Shown in pieces: positions 53,080 through 63,698 of a stretch of 64,000 nucleotides of DNA (positions are counted from its first letter, which is position 1; each line of letters starts with the position of its first letter). The notes under the pieces were generated by a model, which was not told the DNA's origin, did no database searches, and saw only the letters and a program-made list of their open reading frames with translations. The DNA lies in assembly GCA_964030475.1 (NCBI GenBank), contig CAXIPT010000011.1, positions 267,461 through 331,460 of the forward strand. Reading direction: 5' to 3'. The position numbers were made by a program, and so were the translations under genes. The stretch comes from Tethya wilhelma. Its lineage: Eukaryota > Porifera > Demospongiae > Tethyida > Tethyidae.

Positions 53080-53376
53080 TTATGTTTTGTGAGGTGTATC
53101 TAACACTGTTTCCCCCCACCATTCCATTACATCAGTGAGCCACTGACCGGCTCCAAACACAGCTACAAAGTACACCACCCCTATCACCACCAATATCAGT
53201 ACCACATACAGTGCAATGTTCTTGAGAGGCTTGCTGTACTTGGCCTGGGCTATGTCTTTGGTCCTCATGGCGCGAGACCGGTGTCTGCTGGTGGCTACGT
53301 GCTTCTCATGTTGGCCCAGCTTCTTCCTGTAGTTCTCCACTGGCGACTTGCCGCTCTGTGCCGCCCTCTTGCCCAT
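53080..53376 (-). CDS. TRIQK-like small ER membrane protein, copy 2
   Basis: 98 codons; identical in protein to copy 1 up to DVMEWW, then a different tail (GETVLDTPHKT). Basic N-terminal half with PVENYRKKLGQ and one membrane segment. Upstream flanks match copy 1 for about 300 bases. Confidence 0.55.
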   Translation of the reverse strand: MGKRAAQSGKSPVENYRKKLGQHEKHVATSRHRSRAMRTKDIAQAKYSKPLKNIALYVVLILVVIGVVYFVAVFGAGQWLTDVMEWWGETVLDTPHKT

Positions 53377-53733
53377 GGTGCGTTGCTTGGAGGAGAAATG
53401 GTAAAGAGTCGACACAATTACACACACACTTATCGACCCATTACCATATAGTACCGCGAGGAAATTTGCGCGGATTTCATGGCTGCATATTGATTACGCG
53501 CACGCAGAATAATAATTCTTCAAAGAAATTGCAATAAAACAACATAGCTACATAACACAACACTGACAAATCATAATAATTATTATATGGATAAATGCTG
53601 ACTCATGTGGGATAAGAAATACTTAATGATTCATAAAAAATGTACACTAACAGAATCAATCAACCGTCGATTATTAAAATACACGTACACAGCCTCTCAG
53701 GTGAATAAATAAAAGATTACACAAAAACACAGC

Positions 53734-53738
<5 letters not shown>

Positions 53739-53775
<37 letters not shown>
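53739..53775. repeat. (CA)n microsatellite
   Basis: A CA run just downstream of UBE2E. Confidence 0.9.
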
Positions 53776-53778
<3 letters not shown>

Positions 53779-53849
53779 ACGATGACACAACAAAGACAGC
53801 TTCTACAAGTGCACAAATATAATATCAAGATGTTCACTAGCTAGTACTC

Positions 53850-54358
53850 TCACTTTGCGTATCTCTGAGTCCAAAGTTTAGCAGTTTGGTCATGTTTGTC
53901 TCTTTCATTGATGTACTGTCTTGCAATGCTACCTACTAGGGGATCATCTATTAGGGTGTGTGGGTATGAGAGGGTATGAGGGTATATATGAGTTGTGAGG
54001 GGTGTGAGGTGTGAGGGGTGAGGGTGAGTGTGTGAGTGTGAGGGGTAAGGGGTGAGTGTGTGAGGGGTGAGGAGGTGAGGGGTGAGTGAGTGAGTGTGTG
54101 ACTTACGTGGATTACAGTTCTGTAATAAAAGTGTGAGAGAAAGCAGTAGTTTCCCGACATTAAGAGCTGGTGTCCACTGGTCTTGTAGGATATCCAAACA
54201 CACAGCTCCCTGGAAGACACACACACATATTAGTGTCATGACACTGTCAATGGTTCCTGGTACATTGAAACAAGACATCGCTGACTTGTTTTCACGTCTT
54301 GTCAACAGAGATTGGGTCTAACTTAAATTTATAACATAATTATATGTACACAAGAAAT

Positions 54359-54415
<57 letters not shown>

Positions 54416-55912
54416 GACTGTTGATATTACAATGATATATTCTCGTCTTAAACATCACCTAGTGTGTGAGAAAGACACAAGGAAAAAATGACAGATTAAT
54501 ACAAACAAAGAAGTTCTACAACCATCAGACAATGTAGGCACAAATTCTAGCATTCTTTTTGTGAAATAGCATAAGAAAAAGTATGTATGCTTTAGGATTG
54601 ATGACTGTAAAGATAAGATTTTCGTGAACATCGCTTACAAAATGTGTGTGAATAAATTCCAGTATTCTCTTCAGGAAGAAAGATGTGCATGAACATCATG
54701 CTTATAAAGCTGACCATTTCTTCACTGATATGCTAACCCCTTACCTTGGGGGGTCTGAAGGGGTAGTCTGATGGAAATTTCAACTCCAGTAAGAACGTAC
54801 CCCCCTCATAGACTGACCCACTGGGTCCCTTGATGTTGGCCACCCACTCAAAGAGATTACTACCTTTTGGGCCAGCTCTGTAGGTGGGTGGAGTCAGATC
54901 ATGTGAGCACTTGTGTGAGGTCATGTGACAATCATGTGGTGTGTAATGTAACTTACTGGCAGTCAGGTGGTGGACTAAGTGCCATTTCAGCTACTTCTTT
55001 TTGTAATCTGAGATGGAGAGAGAGAGAGAGAGAGAGAGAGAAATAAGAACTAACAGCTGCATATCTGGTGTGCATGATTTAGAACTTATAGCTTAAATTA
55101 CAATCTTCTTGCAGTAATTAATGGACAGATATGTAGGCACTGCGTTATAAAAACTGATGGTGTACACACACATACCTTAATCATCAAAAATCACAAGTAT
55201 TGCAAACTCATTTTGAAAAGCAAAATGATTCAAGTTTATCGAGAAAAGAGTAGCTACACACACTCTTACAACTTGACAATACGTAAAGCCACACACATAG
55301 TATGTATTTCAACTACATTCACAATACATACTCTTAATTCATTGTATGTGTTTCCACAGCAACACATACTATCACATTCACTCAATCCAATTGGTCAGTA
55401 TCCAATTGACCTCACAACTTCTATAAAGTACTATCTCCCCCATATCCCATAATGACTGGCTGGACCACAAGACATGGCCAGTCCAAACCAAATTATGGCC
55501 AGTTGAATCCCAAGGGCACTGTCCTCTTGTAGCCAGGTATGTAGAATGAATGGAGTATGTGCACTCACAAAAGTTAGTACTTGGATGGATGCATAAATTT
55601 ACATCCCTCAAAATTGCATCATGATTTGTGTGTGTTGCTTGGAATTCATCTTAAACTTTACACCAGATACACACTTTCACTAGTTGGTGAATTGATTTTG
55701 TGTGTACAATTACAAAGATGTGTCTTTTGAGACATGATTTAGAGCACCCCAGCCACAAAATCTCATTTTCAAGTTATGTCCACTCATTTCTTTGCCCAAT
55801 TTCCCCGATTTCTGATCTCTCTGTCCATCACACACACTTACCTCTTGATGCTCGTGCTAGACACCTCTCTCTCCGTCCCTCCTCTCGACGTGAAGGCCGC
55901 TCTCTCCGCCAT
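53850..55912 (-). CDS. UBE2E: UBE2E-family ubiquitin-conjugating enzyme (E2), six exons
   Basis: Exons 55842-55912, 54957-55007, 54745-54877, 54414-54458, 54107-54209 and 53850-53947 join in phase to 166 residues. Landmarks: [27 protein letters not shown], the HCN motif in [10 protein letters not shown], the active-site Cys in [24 protein letters not shown] and WTQRYAK at the end. The N-terminal extension is shorter than in vertebrate UBE2E proteins (193 or more residues). It passes ubiquitin from E1 to RING and HECT ligases; RBR and RING genes are neighbours. The donor of exon 4 opens directly into a GT repeat. Confidence 0.9.
54362..54413. repeat. (CA)n microsatellite abutting the UBE2E exon 4 donor
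   Basis: On the minus strand the intron begins CAG-GTGTGTGTG. Confidence 0.9.
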
Positions 55913-56107
55913 GACGGTGATTCTTTCACTTGTTCAAATTCATTTGTATACACGCCTATCGGTAATCATTAGTGGGCGTGGTTTGCCGATTTGCTGAGTC
56001 GGCAAAAATGATTTTCCGCGCGGGAAAGTGCTTTGTCAGCAATTTTTATTACGAAACAGCGAGCAAGCCAGTTTGAAAGAAGTTTGGATTCAGTTTTCCT
56101 CCAAGTT

Positions 56108-56797
56108 ATGGGTGGACTAGAGTCTCGGTTTAACGCTCTTCTTGTGGAAGGAGACGCGAAAGGTGAAGAGGCGTTGGAAATGTGGAAAAATAACGCAGAC
56201 TTACAAGCCAACTTCAACCCAAATGCCCTCATCAAAGCCAGTCCAGTTCGCGACACCCCAGTGCACTGTGCAGCTAGATACGAACTGAGAGAACTTTTAC
56301 AAGAGTTCCTGAGAAATGGAGGCGACCCATTCGTTAGAAACTCCAACCAAGAAACGCCTCTACACATAGTCTGTTCGTCGGTAAAGTTCAGCTCGCGAAG
56401 AAGCAAAAGAAAAGCAGAACTGCTCCAACTTTTGCTAGATAGAATACCAGAGCCCGGCAAAGAGGACAATTCAAAGGAGAATGAGCACAAAAGCTCAACC
56501 AGTGGTAGCACTATCAGTCTAATAGGCTCCTGGGCACTGGGTAGCCTCAGGAGTGGTAGCAATGGAATGTCTTCCTCTGGGAAGACATCGAGCAAACATG
56601 GAACTGAGGCTGACAATGAACTGAACCTTGGAGTGAGAGATAAGGTAGGTTAAGAGAAAAATGGTGGGGTGTTTATTGGAAATAGTGGACATCTTTGTGT
56701 GTTTGTACGTTTGAAATAGTAAGGTATGTTTGTTTGTGTGTTTGTATGTGTGTTATTTTCAGTTGGTTTGTTGTCCCTCACCATGTGCCTGTGATGG

Positions 56798-56846
<49 letters not shown>

Positions 56847-57070
56847 GCATGTACAGGGGGGATTCCCCTTCCTGTGGGTTCTCACATGATTAGCACTAAT
56901 TAGAATCAGCTGTGGTACATTATCAATCTGAACTATGACTTCATCCTCATCACCCCCTTTCACTGATAGTGATGAATCATGTTATTATTCTTCTCTCTCA
57001 CACAAACGTACAGTCATGTAACACCCCCCTCCATCTAGCAGCAGTATCAGGCCTTCTGGACTGTGTAGAG

Positions 57071-57104
<34 letters not shown>

Positions 57105-57210
57105 ATTGTTCATGGTATTATAGTATCCTTACTTTTTTCGAAGAATGAAAGTACATATTTAGCACACAACATTGAGGATATTCATAGCCTGTTGATACAC
57201 CACACACACA

Positions 57211-57254
<44 letters not shown>

Positions 57255-58677
57255 TCCTGGTAGCCCATGGTGCTCCTCTGTTCTGTCGTAACGTGGCTGG
57301 ACAGACTCCTTGTGATGCAGCCTGGGAAGCTAAACAACTCATCATCGCTAAGCAACTCGAATCAAAGATGTTTTTCACAGTAAGTAGGCTAGTAGCCAGA
57401 GGAGGTATGATACAAGTGTGTCTTTGCTGAGCTGACAAGTTTGTTAATTGCAGCATTCCAGTCATGTGACCACAATACATAGCAATGGGACCAGATCACA
57501 TGCACCTAAATTGTGCTAAGTTGGCAAAGTTGCACTTGTATCTTAATTACCTGCTCTTAATAATAGTTTAATAAAATTCCCTTCTAATTAACAAACCAGA
57601 TCAATTTACTTACCAATTGACTCTGCATTGACAAAATTTAATAACTAGTTATTAGTGGTAATTACATCACTATGATGTAATTAGTATCACATTTCCATAT
57701 TTTCTTCTGGCCATAAATCCCCCCCTGGAATGACTCAATGTGAAAGTACCTAGTCGTGATTGTTGCCACTGGAAATGACTAGTACAATGTCATGTGACCT
57801 TATTTGTCATGCTCTAGTGGTTAGTAGGAATGTCTTCCGAACTTTGACCCCCGTAGTGAACTAATTGTGCTGTGTCTGGACATATTGAAACTGTTATTAT
57901 AAGCCATTCCAACTGTAGGATTTTGTACTACGCTTGTAGTATGCTTACTGTCAAAGCTCCTAGTAGCCCATGGTGCTCCTCTGTTCTGTCGTAACGTGGC
58001 TGGACAGACTCCTTGTGATGCTGCTTGGGAGGCTAAACAACTGATCATCGCTAAGCAACTTGAATCAAAGATGTTCTTCACAGTAAGTAGGCTAATAGGT
58101 ACGATACAAATGTGTCTTTGCTGAGCTGGCAAGTTTGCTAATTGCATTCCAGTCATGTGACCACAATACATAGCAATGGGACCAGATCACATGCACCTAA
58201 ATTGTGCTGAGTTGGCAAAGCTGCACTTGTATCTAAATTACCTGCTCTTAATAACAGTTTAATAAAATTCCCTTCTAATTAACAAACCAGATCAATTTCC
58301 TTACTGACTGTATACATTGACAAAATTTAATAACTAATTATTAGTAGTACAGTAATGACATCACTATGATGTAATTAGTTTCACGTTTCCATATTTCCTC
58401 CCGGCTATAAATCCCCCTGTGAAAGTACCTAGTCTGATTGTTGCTACTGGAAATGACTAGTACAATGTCATGTGACCTTATTTGTCATGCTCTAGTGGTT
58501 AGTAGGAATGTCTTCCGAACTTTGACCCACTAGTGAACTAATTGTGCTGTGTCTGGACATATTGAAACTGTTATTATAAGCCATTCCAACTGTAGGATTT
58601 TGTACTACGCTTGTAGTATGCTTACTGTCAACAATGGAGATCAGTTGATTTATGGTACTTTTGAAAATTCTTTGATT

Positions 58678-58717
<40 letters not shown>

Positions 58718-59903
58718 TCAAGTACAGACAATGAAGAGTTATCCTCGAAGCCAATAATGAGAGACAGAAATAGGGTAAGTCCCTTTAATTAGTTATTCCT
58801 AACACGCACACACTCATACCCTCACGTCCTCATACCTCGATCACACCCTCACATACTTACACACTTATACCCTCACACCCTCATACCCTCACACCCTCAC
58901 ACCCTCACATCCTCATATCCTCACACCCTCACACCCTCACACCCTCACACAGTCCTTCCACGACACTAGAACTCTGAAGAAGCTGAAACAAGCCATTGTA
59001 GAAAGTGTTGCTGAAACACTACAGGCAAGTTATTATGGTAGAATCCTAAGTAAGTACCAAGTATTATCAACTGGTTGGGGGTGAGTGTGAGTTTTTGTTT
59101 CGCAAGTTAGCAATGGGAAACTTCAAGATGAAACAAGTTTGTTTGTTTACTAATAATTGTGATTGATTTCACAAGTTAACATCAGCATGAGTAGGAAGAG
59201 ATGTGGAAACCCATCTAGTTTGATCCTCTTTGAAAGTTAGCATGGCTTAGGTAATAAAGAGAGATAACTGAAGAGATAATTAGAAGCCATTAATTCTATG
59301 CAGCCCAATGAAGGGCCTCCAAAAATTTGGACAGCTCACTGTAAGCAAGCGCCCATCTTGTGTTGTAGATAGGGGTGCTAGCAGGACACACCTCACTCAG
59401 GGATCACTGGAGTGTCATGCTCCCTCTGATAAGGACAGTGGGGTTGGCTCTGTCTCTGGGCCTCTTATACTACTGCTGTTGGTGTGAAATACTTGTGGGT
59501 TTGGGAGCTATGAATATCATTAACATACCAATGTATTGGCTTATTACTTTCATGTATGACAGTCAACGTTTGTATGTTTGTATCGTTTTATAGATACCAC
59601 AGTTTCCAGCTCAAGCTCTGCTCATGGCCTATGGTAAGAAAAGATGTGATTGTGCTAATGCAAGCTGCACTAATTAGTAACACTGCTGTAAGTAATTAGC
59701 ATCATTCCCAGGCTCCTCCTTAACATAAATATTTATTAGGAAATATATGCGAAAGAGGAAGCCTGGAACAAGGCTAGTAAGAATTCACTTTCTCTCTGTC
59801 TTGTTTCCATTGGGCTCTAACTTAAATGTTGCTGTGTACATAAGCAAGGATAGTTACTGCTAAATGGTCTTACACTAGGAGCAAACTTTTTTTGATTTTC
59901 GTT

Positions 59904-59979
<76 letters not shown>

Positions 59980-60204
59980 AGGCTGGAGTGAGAAGCTGGC
60001 CTCTGATGCCTGGCGGGAGGATCAGGAAGGGGCCTGTGAGAAGGCAGGCATCGACATGAAGACAGTGGAGACCCTGGGTGTCTCGGAGGACCATCAGAGA
60101 GGGAGGGAGGGAAGTCCCTACACCTCATTGACTGTACATAAGGTGAGGGAGGACACTCACACAGTCACACCCTCACACTCTCACACACTCACATAGTCAC
60201 GCAG

Positions 60205-60237
<33 letters not shown>

Positions 60238-60770
60238 GTGCTATTTGTTGGGATGAAATTGCTCCAATCGCAAGAATTCGTATTCCATGTGAGCACAACT
60301 TTTGCCAGGCCTGCTGGAAGAGGTATAAGTTGCTCTGAATAATGCTCATTATGATTAGATGTCCAACTTTCTTTTTTATGATCTGCTGACAGTTACCTTG
60401 AGGGCCAGATCAACGAGGGGGCTGGAATGGAGATCAGATGTCCCGAGTATCAGTGTTTCAAACTTGTACCTGAGGTAACAGTTAGTATTATTATAATACT
60501 GTATAGCGGGTAAATTTGGCAGGCTTAAGTTTGGCAAATTTGCATTTTAGCATGATTGGCGATTTAATTCTGCATGCTGTATTGGTTGTATGCACGTGCC
60601 TGCATATAAAACTGTTTGGCGATTTTTAATTTGGTGATTTGCAGAATAATTCACCAATTCACCAAATTTAATTCTAACCAAATTTACCCACTATATGGTA
60701 GTATGCGTAACTTTGGTTATTGTCATTCTACAGTTTCTTTGGTTTTAGGGAACGTAGAATTAATCTTCAA

Positions 60771-60824
<54 letters not shown>

Positions 60825-61326
60825 GACATCATAGCTAAGCTGATAACAGCCGACCAACTTGAAAGATACTCAGAACTAAACATCAAACAGTTTGTAGACT
60901 CCTCCTCCGACATCAGATGGTGCCCCTTCCCAGACTGTGGTTACGCCATTTGTATCAAGAAGAACCAACTGGGCGTGGCCAATGGTCAGGTGGGTGGAGT
61001 CACAAATGGCGAGGGTGCGATGGGAGGTGACGAGGGACAGCCCGGATTGAATGTGGAGTGTGGGAGGGGCCACGGGTTCTGCTGGTGAGTGTTGTAGTTC
61101 TGAAAAAAGATGATTTTCTGTTTCTGAACCTTTCATGTAAAGGTGTATGTATGTATGTATGTGCATTGTGAAATGTAGTAGTACTTAGATCAAGTAAGTT
61201 TTCTAAACTTCCTAGTAACTGATCACTTTTTAGTTATCATCAGAACACTTGAAAGTATTTTTGAAGCGATTTTAGAGCTTGTTTATTGATCGTATGTAGA
61301 CAAGTGATTGGACAGCTAGCTGCTCC

Positions 61327-61394
<68 letters not shown>

Positions 61395-63110
61395 NTCAGA
61401 ATCAGAGCTCTTGTTTGTCAAAGATGTTGAGTTGAATTGGCCAGCACTGACAATGAAAATCAACTCACAAGGTCAAGCATACTATCAGCTACCTGAACAC
61501 AAAGATCAAATACAAGGCTGTGTTAGCTTGAGTTTTGATGAAGGCTTCGCAAATTCCTCATACGACTTTTTCCGCTTCTCAGAAGGCGATTTAGCATGTG
61601 TACGCTGTGATTATAGTGAAGATGGCAAGCAAGAAGTACATAGTGTCTACCACATGGTTGTTCATACTGTCAACAAGGTGTTTGACACAGAAGAAAAGAA
61701 GTTAACTGGAGTTGAAGTGTACATGAAATTTGTGGGGAAAGGGTCCAATTACATCAGTACTACATTTGCTGACATAATCAGGAGCCATAAAGCTTCTTCT
61801 GTCAAGTATGAGATTCAACTCATCCCACTCACTCTCCCACATAGGTAAGTTAGGCTTTGTCTTTTACTGATTGTAGTAGATTCTGAAATAATATGATGCT
61901 GTTGTGCATTGATTTCTGTACATGACATCTGTTATAATACTTTTATCACATGCTTTCAACAGACGAATCTACCAATGCCTTCGTGAGGTGAATGATCAAG
62001 CAGACACACTCGCTTATAATGTTGCACTTGGTAAAGCAGCCTGCAGCAATCAAAGTAAGTGTGTACATCTGATTGTTAATCATATGACTATATATATAGC
62101 CTTCTTTTATACTGACAAATCTTCCACTTTATTAGAGCCAAGGTCTATCTACCATGTTATCCCCCCAAAACAAGCTTCCAATGCGAGTGTGCTGTGGGAT
62201 TCTACAGTAACATCTACTCCATTGAATTCATTTCAAATGAGAGCTGTTGAACTTGCTTGCTCTAACAACTTCACCATGATTCAAGGCCCACCAGGTATTA
62301 ATATTGGACACTATAGATCTCCTGGACTTTAAGTAGGAAGACTTAATAAAGTAGATCATTCAAATTTCACAAATATGCAGGTACTGGCAAAAGTGTGACA
62401 GGTGCTCACATTGCATATGCACTCTGTATAAAGCTGAGAAATGAGAGGGCTCGAATGAGAAGACGTCTAGACAACACCCACCCCTGTGTCATGTATTGTG
62501 GACCCTCTCAACAATCAGTGAATGTTGTACTCGGTAAGAAGTGGAATGACAGCACTAACCATTCAGCTCTTAGCTATAAACACCACAGGTTTCCATTCAG
62601 TATAATGTATGTGTACATACAATCCACTACACCAGATGAGGAGTCTCGAAAGGTGACCTCTGAAGCTAAAGCCAATGCCAAATGGATTCTGAGGAACACC
62701 AAACCATGTCCCAACTGCTCGTGAGTTGGACAAAATATCTTCTCCTTTTTTATGACATGTTGACATAAGGAAATGCACAATATTTTCTCACAGATCTCCC
62801 ATACAAAAGAACGAAGGTTGTAATCACATGACATGTAGAAAGGTATGTAGAACTTAAAGAAAATTATATCTGTGTCTGTAATCAGATAGTCTATCGAGCC
62901 AGACGCATTTTTTGTTCCACTATGACTTTCACTGTGTCAGTCATAGGAAAGGGTTGTTAAAGTGAAAAATGAGTCTAGCTCGATAGACTAGTAATCACCA
63001 TTTGTTGTCTACTTGATGTGTGTGTCTTTGCTGCAGTGTCGTTATGACTTCTGTTGGGTATGTCTGGATCCATGGAACGTTCACAATCACAGAACGGGAG
63101 GATACTTCAC
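56108..63110 (+). CDS. ANKIB1: ANKIB1-like RBR ubiquitin ligase, interrupted by a contig join
   Basis: Exons: 56108-56644, 57014-57070, 57254-57379, 58718-58774, 58953-59024, 59594-59633, 59982-60142, 60237-60322, 60393-60474, 60825-61084; then after the N at 61395 one ending 62720, 62794-62842 and 63037-63110. The start MGGLESRFNALLVEGDA parallels the MG... start of human ANKIB1. Ankyrin repeats: DTPVHCAARYELRELLQEF, NTPLHLAAVSGLLDCVE, LLVAHGAPLFCRNVAGQTP. RING1: CAICWDEIAPIARIRIPCEH...CQACW. IBR: RWCPFPDCGYAICI...CGRGHGFCW. RING2: CPNCSSPIQKNEGCNHMTC with the catalytic-type Cys in EGCNHM. The exon after GHGFCW and the C-terminal helical part are absent. Intron 5 has a GC donor. RBR ligases take ubiquitin from an E2 on the RING2 Cys. 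Confidence 0.85.
56793..56843. repeat. (GT)n microsatellite in ANKIB1 intron 1
   Basis: GT run. Confidence 0.9.
57217..57253. repeat. (CT)n microsatellite forming the ANKIB1 exon 3 acceptor
   Basis: The CT run ends CTCAG at the exon start, so it is the polypyrimidine tract. Confidence 0.9.
57957..58082 (+). pseudogene. Duplicate of ANKIB1 exon 3 with a poor acceptor
   Basis: Same 126 bases with a few silent changes (LLVAHGAPLFCRN preserved, donor GTAAGT preserved). The repeat unit is about 700 bases and includes flanking intron. The CT-tract acceptor of the first copy is replaced by ...TACTGTCAAAG, with no polypyrimidine tract, so it is probably skipped. Confidence 0.7.
59908..59980. repeat. 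(CT)n microsatellite forming the ANKIB1 exon 7 acceptor
   Basis: A long CT run ending TTTCTCTCAG at exon 59982. Confidence 0.9.
60497..60700. mobile_element. MITE of the TACCGTATAGC family
   Basis: Left TACTGTATAGCGGGTAAATT; right ...AATTTACCCACTATATGGTA. In an ANKIB1 intron. Confidence 0.75.
60774..60820. repeat. (CA)n microsatellite before ANKIB1 exon 10
   Basis: A CA run ending ACCTAG at the exon start. Confidence 0.9.
61331..61394. repeat. (CT)n microsatellite ending at a single N
   Basis: A CT run with an N at 61395, followed by TCAG and helicase coding sequence. A likely false or unsized join. Confidence 0.9.
61399..62533 (+). pseudogene. SF1 RNA-helicase fragment (HELZ2/UPF1-like) lodged in ANKIB1
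   Basis: Exons 61399-61843, 61963-62053, 62137-62294 and 62381-62533 with good splice sites. Encodes an N-terminal beta-rich part (VKDVELNWPALTMKINSQG), then NSFQMRAVELACSNNFTMIQ-GPPG-TGKSVTGAHIAYAL (Q motif region and Walker A) and CVMYCGPSQQSVNVVLG. The helicase stops there: motifs II-VI are absent and ANKIB1 coding resumes within 120 bases. The 5' part is lost at the N at 61395. It resembles HELZ2-type helicases by pattern. As given it cannot be a full enzyme. Confidence 0.7.
62887..62990. mobile_element. Small hairpin element with TAGTCTATCGAGC ends
   Basis: TAGTCTATCGAGCCAGAC...ATTTTT is matched by AAAAATGAGTCTAGCTCGATAGACTA. About 104 bases in an ANKIB1 intron. Confidence 0.65.
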
Positions 63111-63122
63111 GTGAGCTAACTC

Positions 63123-63125
<3 letters not shown>

Positions 63126-63175
<50 letters not shown>
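63126..63175. repeat. (CT)n microsatellite after the last ANKIB1 exon
   Basis: A CT run between the ANKIB1 exon ending at 63110 and a gluconokinase exon; a possible hidden misjoin. Confidence 0.9.
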
Positions 63176-63178
<3 letters not shown>

Positions 63179-63308
63179 GCCAATCATCCGCAAACCAATA
63201 TGTTATACATGAGCTATTTTGTCAATTAGGGAAATAACCTACGAATGATAACTTGTAACTTGTACAATGTCATTACTATGAACATTGATGTCTTAACGTT
63301 ATATTCAG

Positions 63309-63698
63309 GATCGGCAGTCGTGGTTGGAGCAGCTCCAGAGGGTGTTGCTGGAGTGGTGTGAAGGTGAGGGAGAGATACGAGGAGTGCTGGCCTGCTCCGC
63401 TCTGAAGAGGCGCTACAGAGACACCCTAGTGAACAAGGGGGGCGTGGCTGACCTCTCCTCTCGGTGTGTGTTTGTATTGCTTCACTCGAACGAGGAACTC
63501 TTGAGAGAGAGACTAGCCACCAGAGGAGGCCATTTCATGCCTTCCTCTCTGCTCACGTCTCAGCTAGAGACCCTAGAACTGCCACATGCAGATGAACTGG
63601 TCATCAGCCCAGACATATCCCAGTCAGTTGAGGACATTACTAAATATGTTATAGAATCTCTTACATCAATGTCACTACTAGAACATAAACATGTATAA
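63309..63698 (+). CDS. IDNK: Gluconokinase 3' exon
   Basis: After an acceptor (TATTCAG) the frame encodes DRQSWLEQLQRVLLEWCEGE, VLACSALKRRYRDTL and RLATRGGHFMPSSLLTSQLE, diagnostic for GntK/IdnK gluconokinases (ACSALK and GHFM motifs), ending at 63698. The 5' part with the P-loop (GxSGSGKST) is not in the window. The enzyme makes 6-phosphogluconate from gluconate and ATP. Confidence 0.8.
   Translation, partial: DRQSWLEQLQRVLLEWCEGEGEIRGVLACSALKRRYRDTLVNKGGVADLSSRCVFVLLHSNEELLRERLATRGGHFMPSSLLTSQLETLELPHADELVISPDISQSVEDITKYVIESLTSMSLLEHKHV

Noticed and set aside
56033..56107. In-frame N-terminal extension of ANKIB1
   Set aside because: It would need a non-ATG start (TTG). The ATG at 56108 gives MGG..., matching the family start.
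55969..56616. Minus-strand open frame of 215 codons
   Set aside because: Antisense to ANKIB1 exon 1, whose ankyrin motifs and start match the family.
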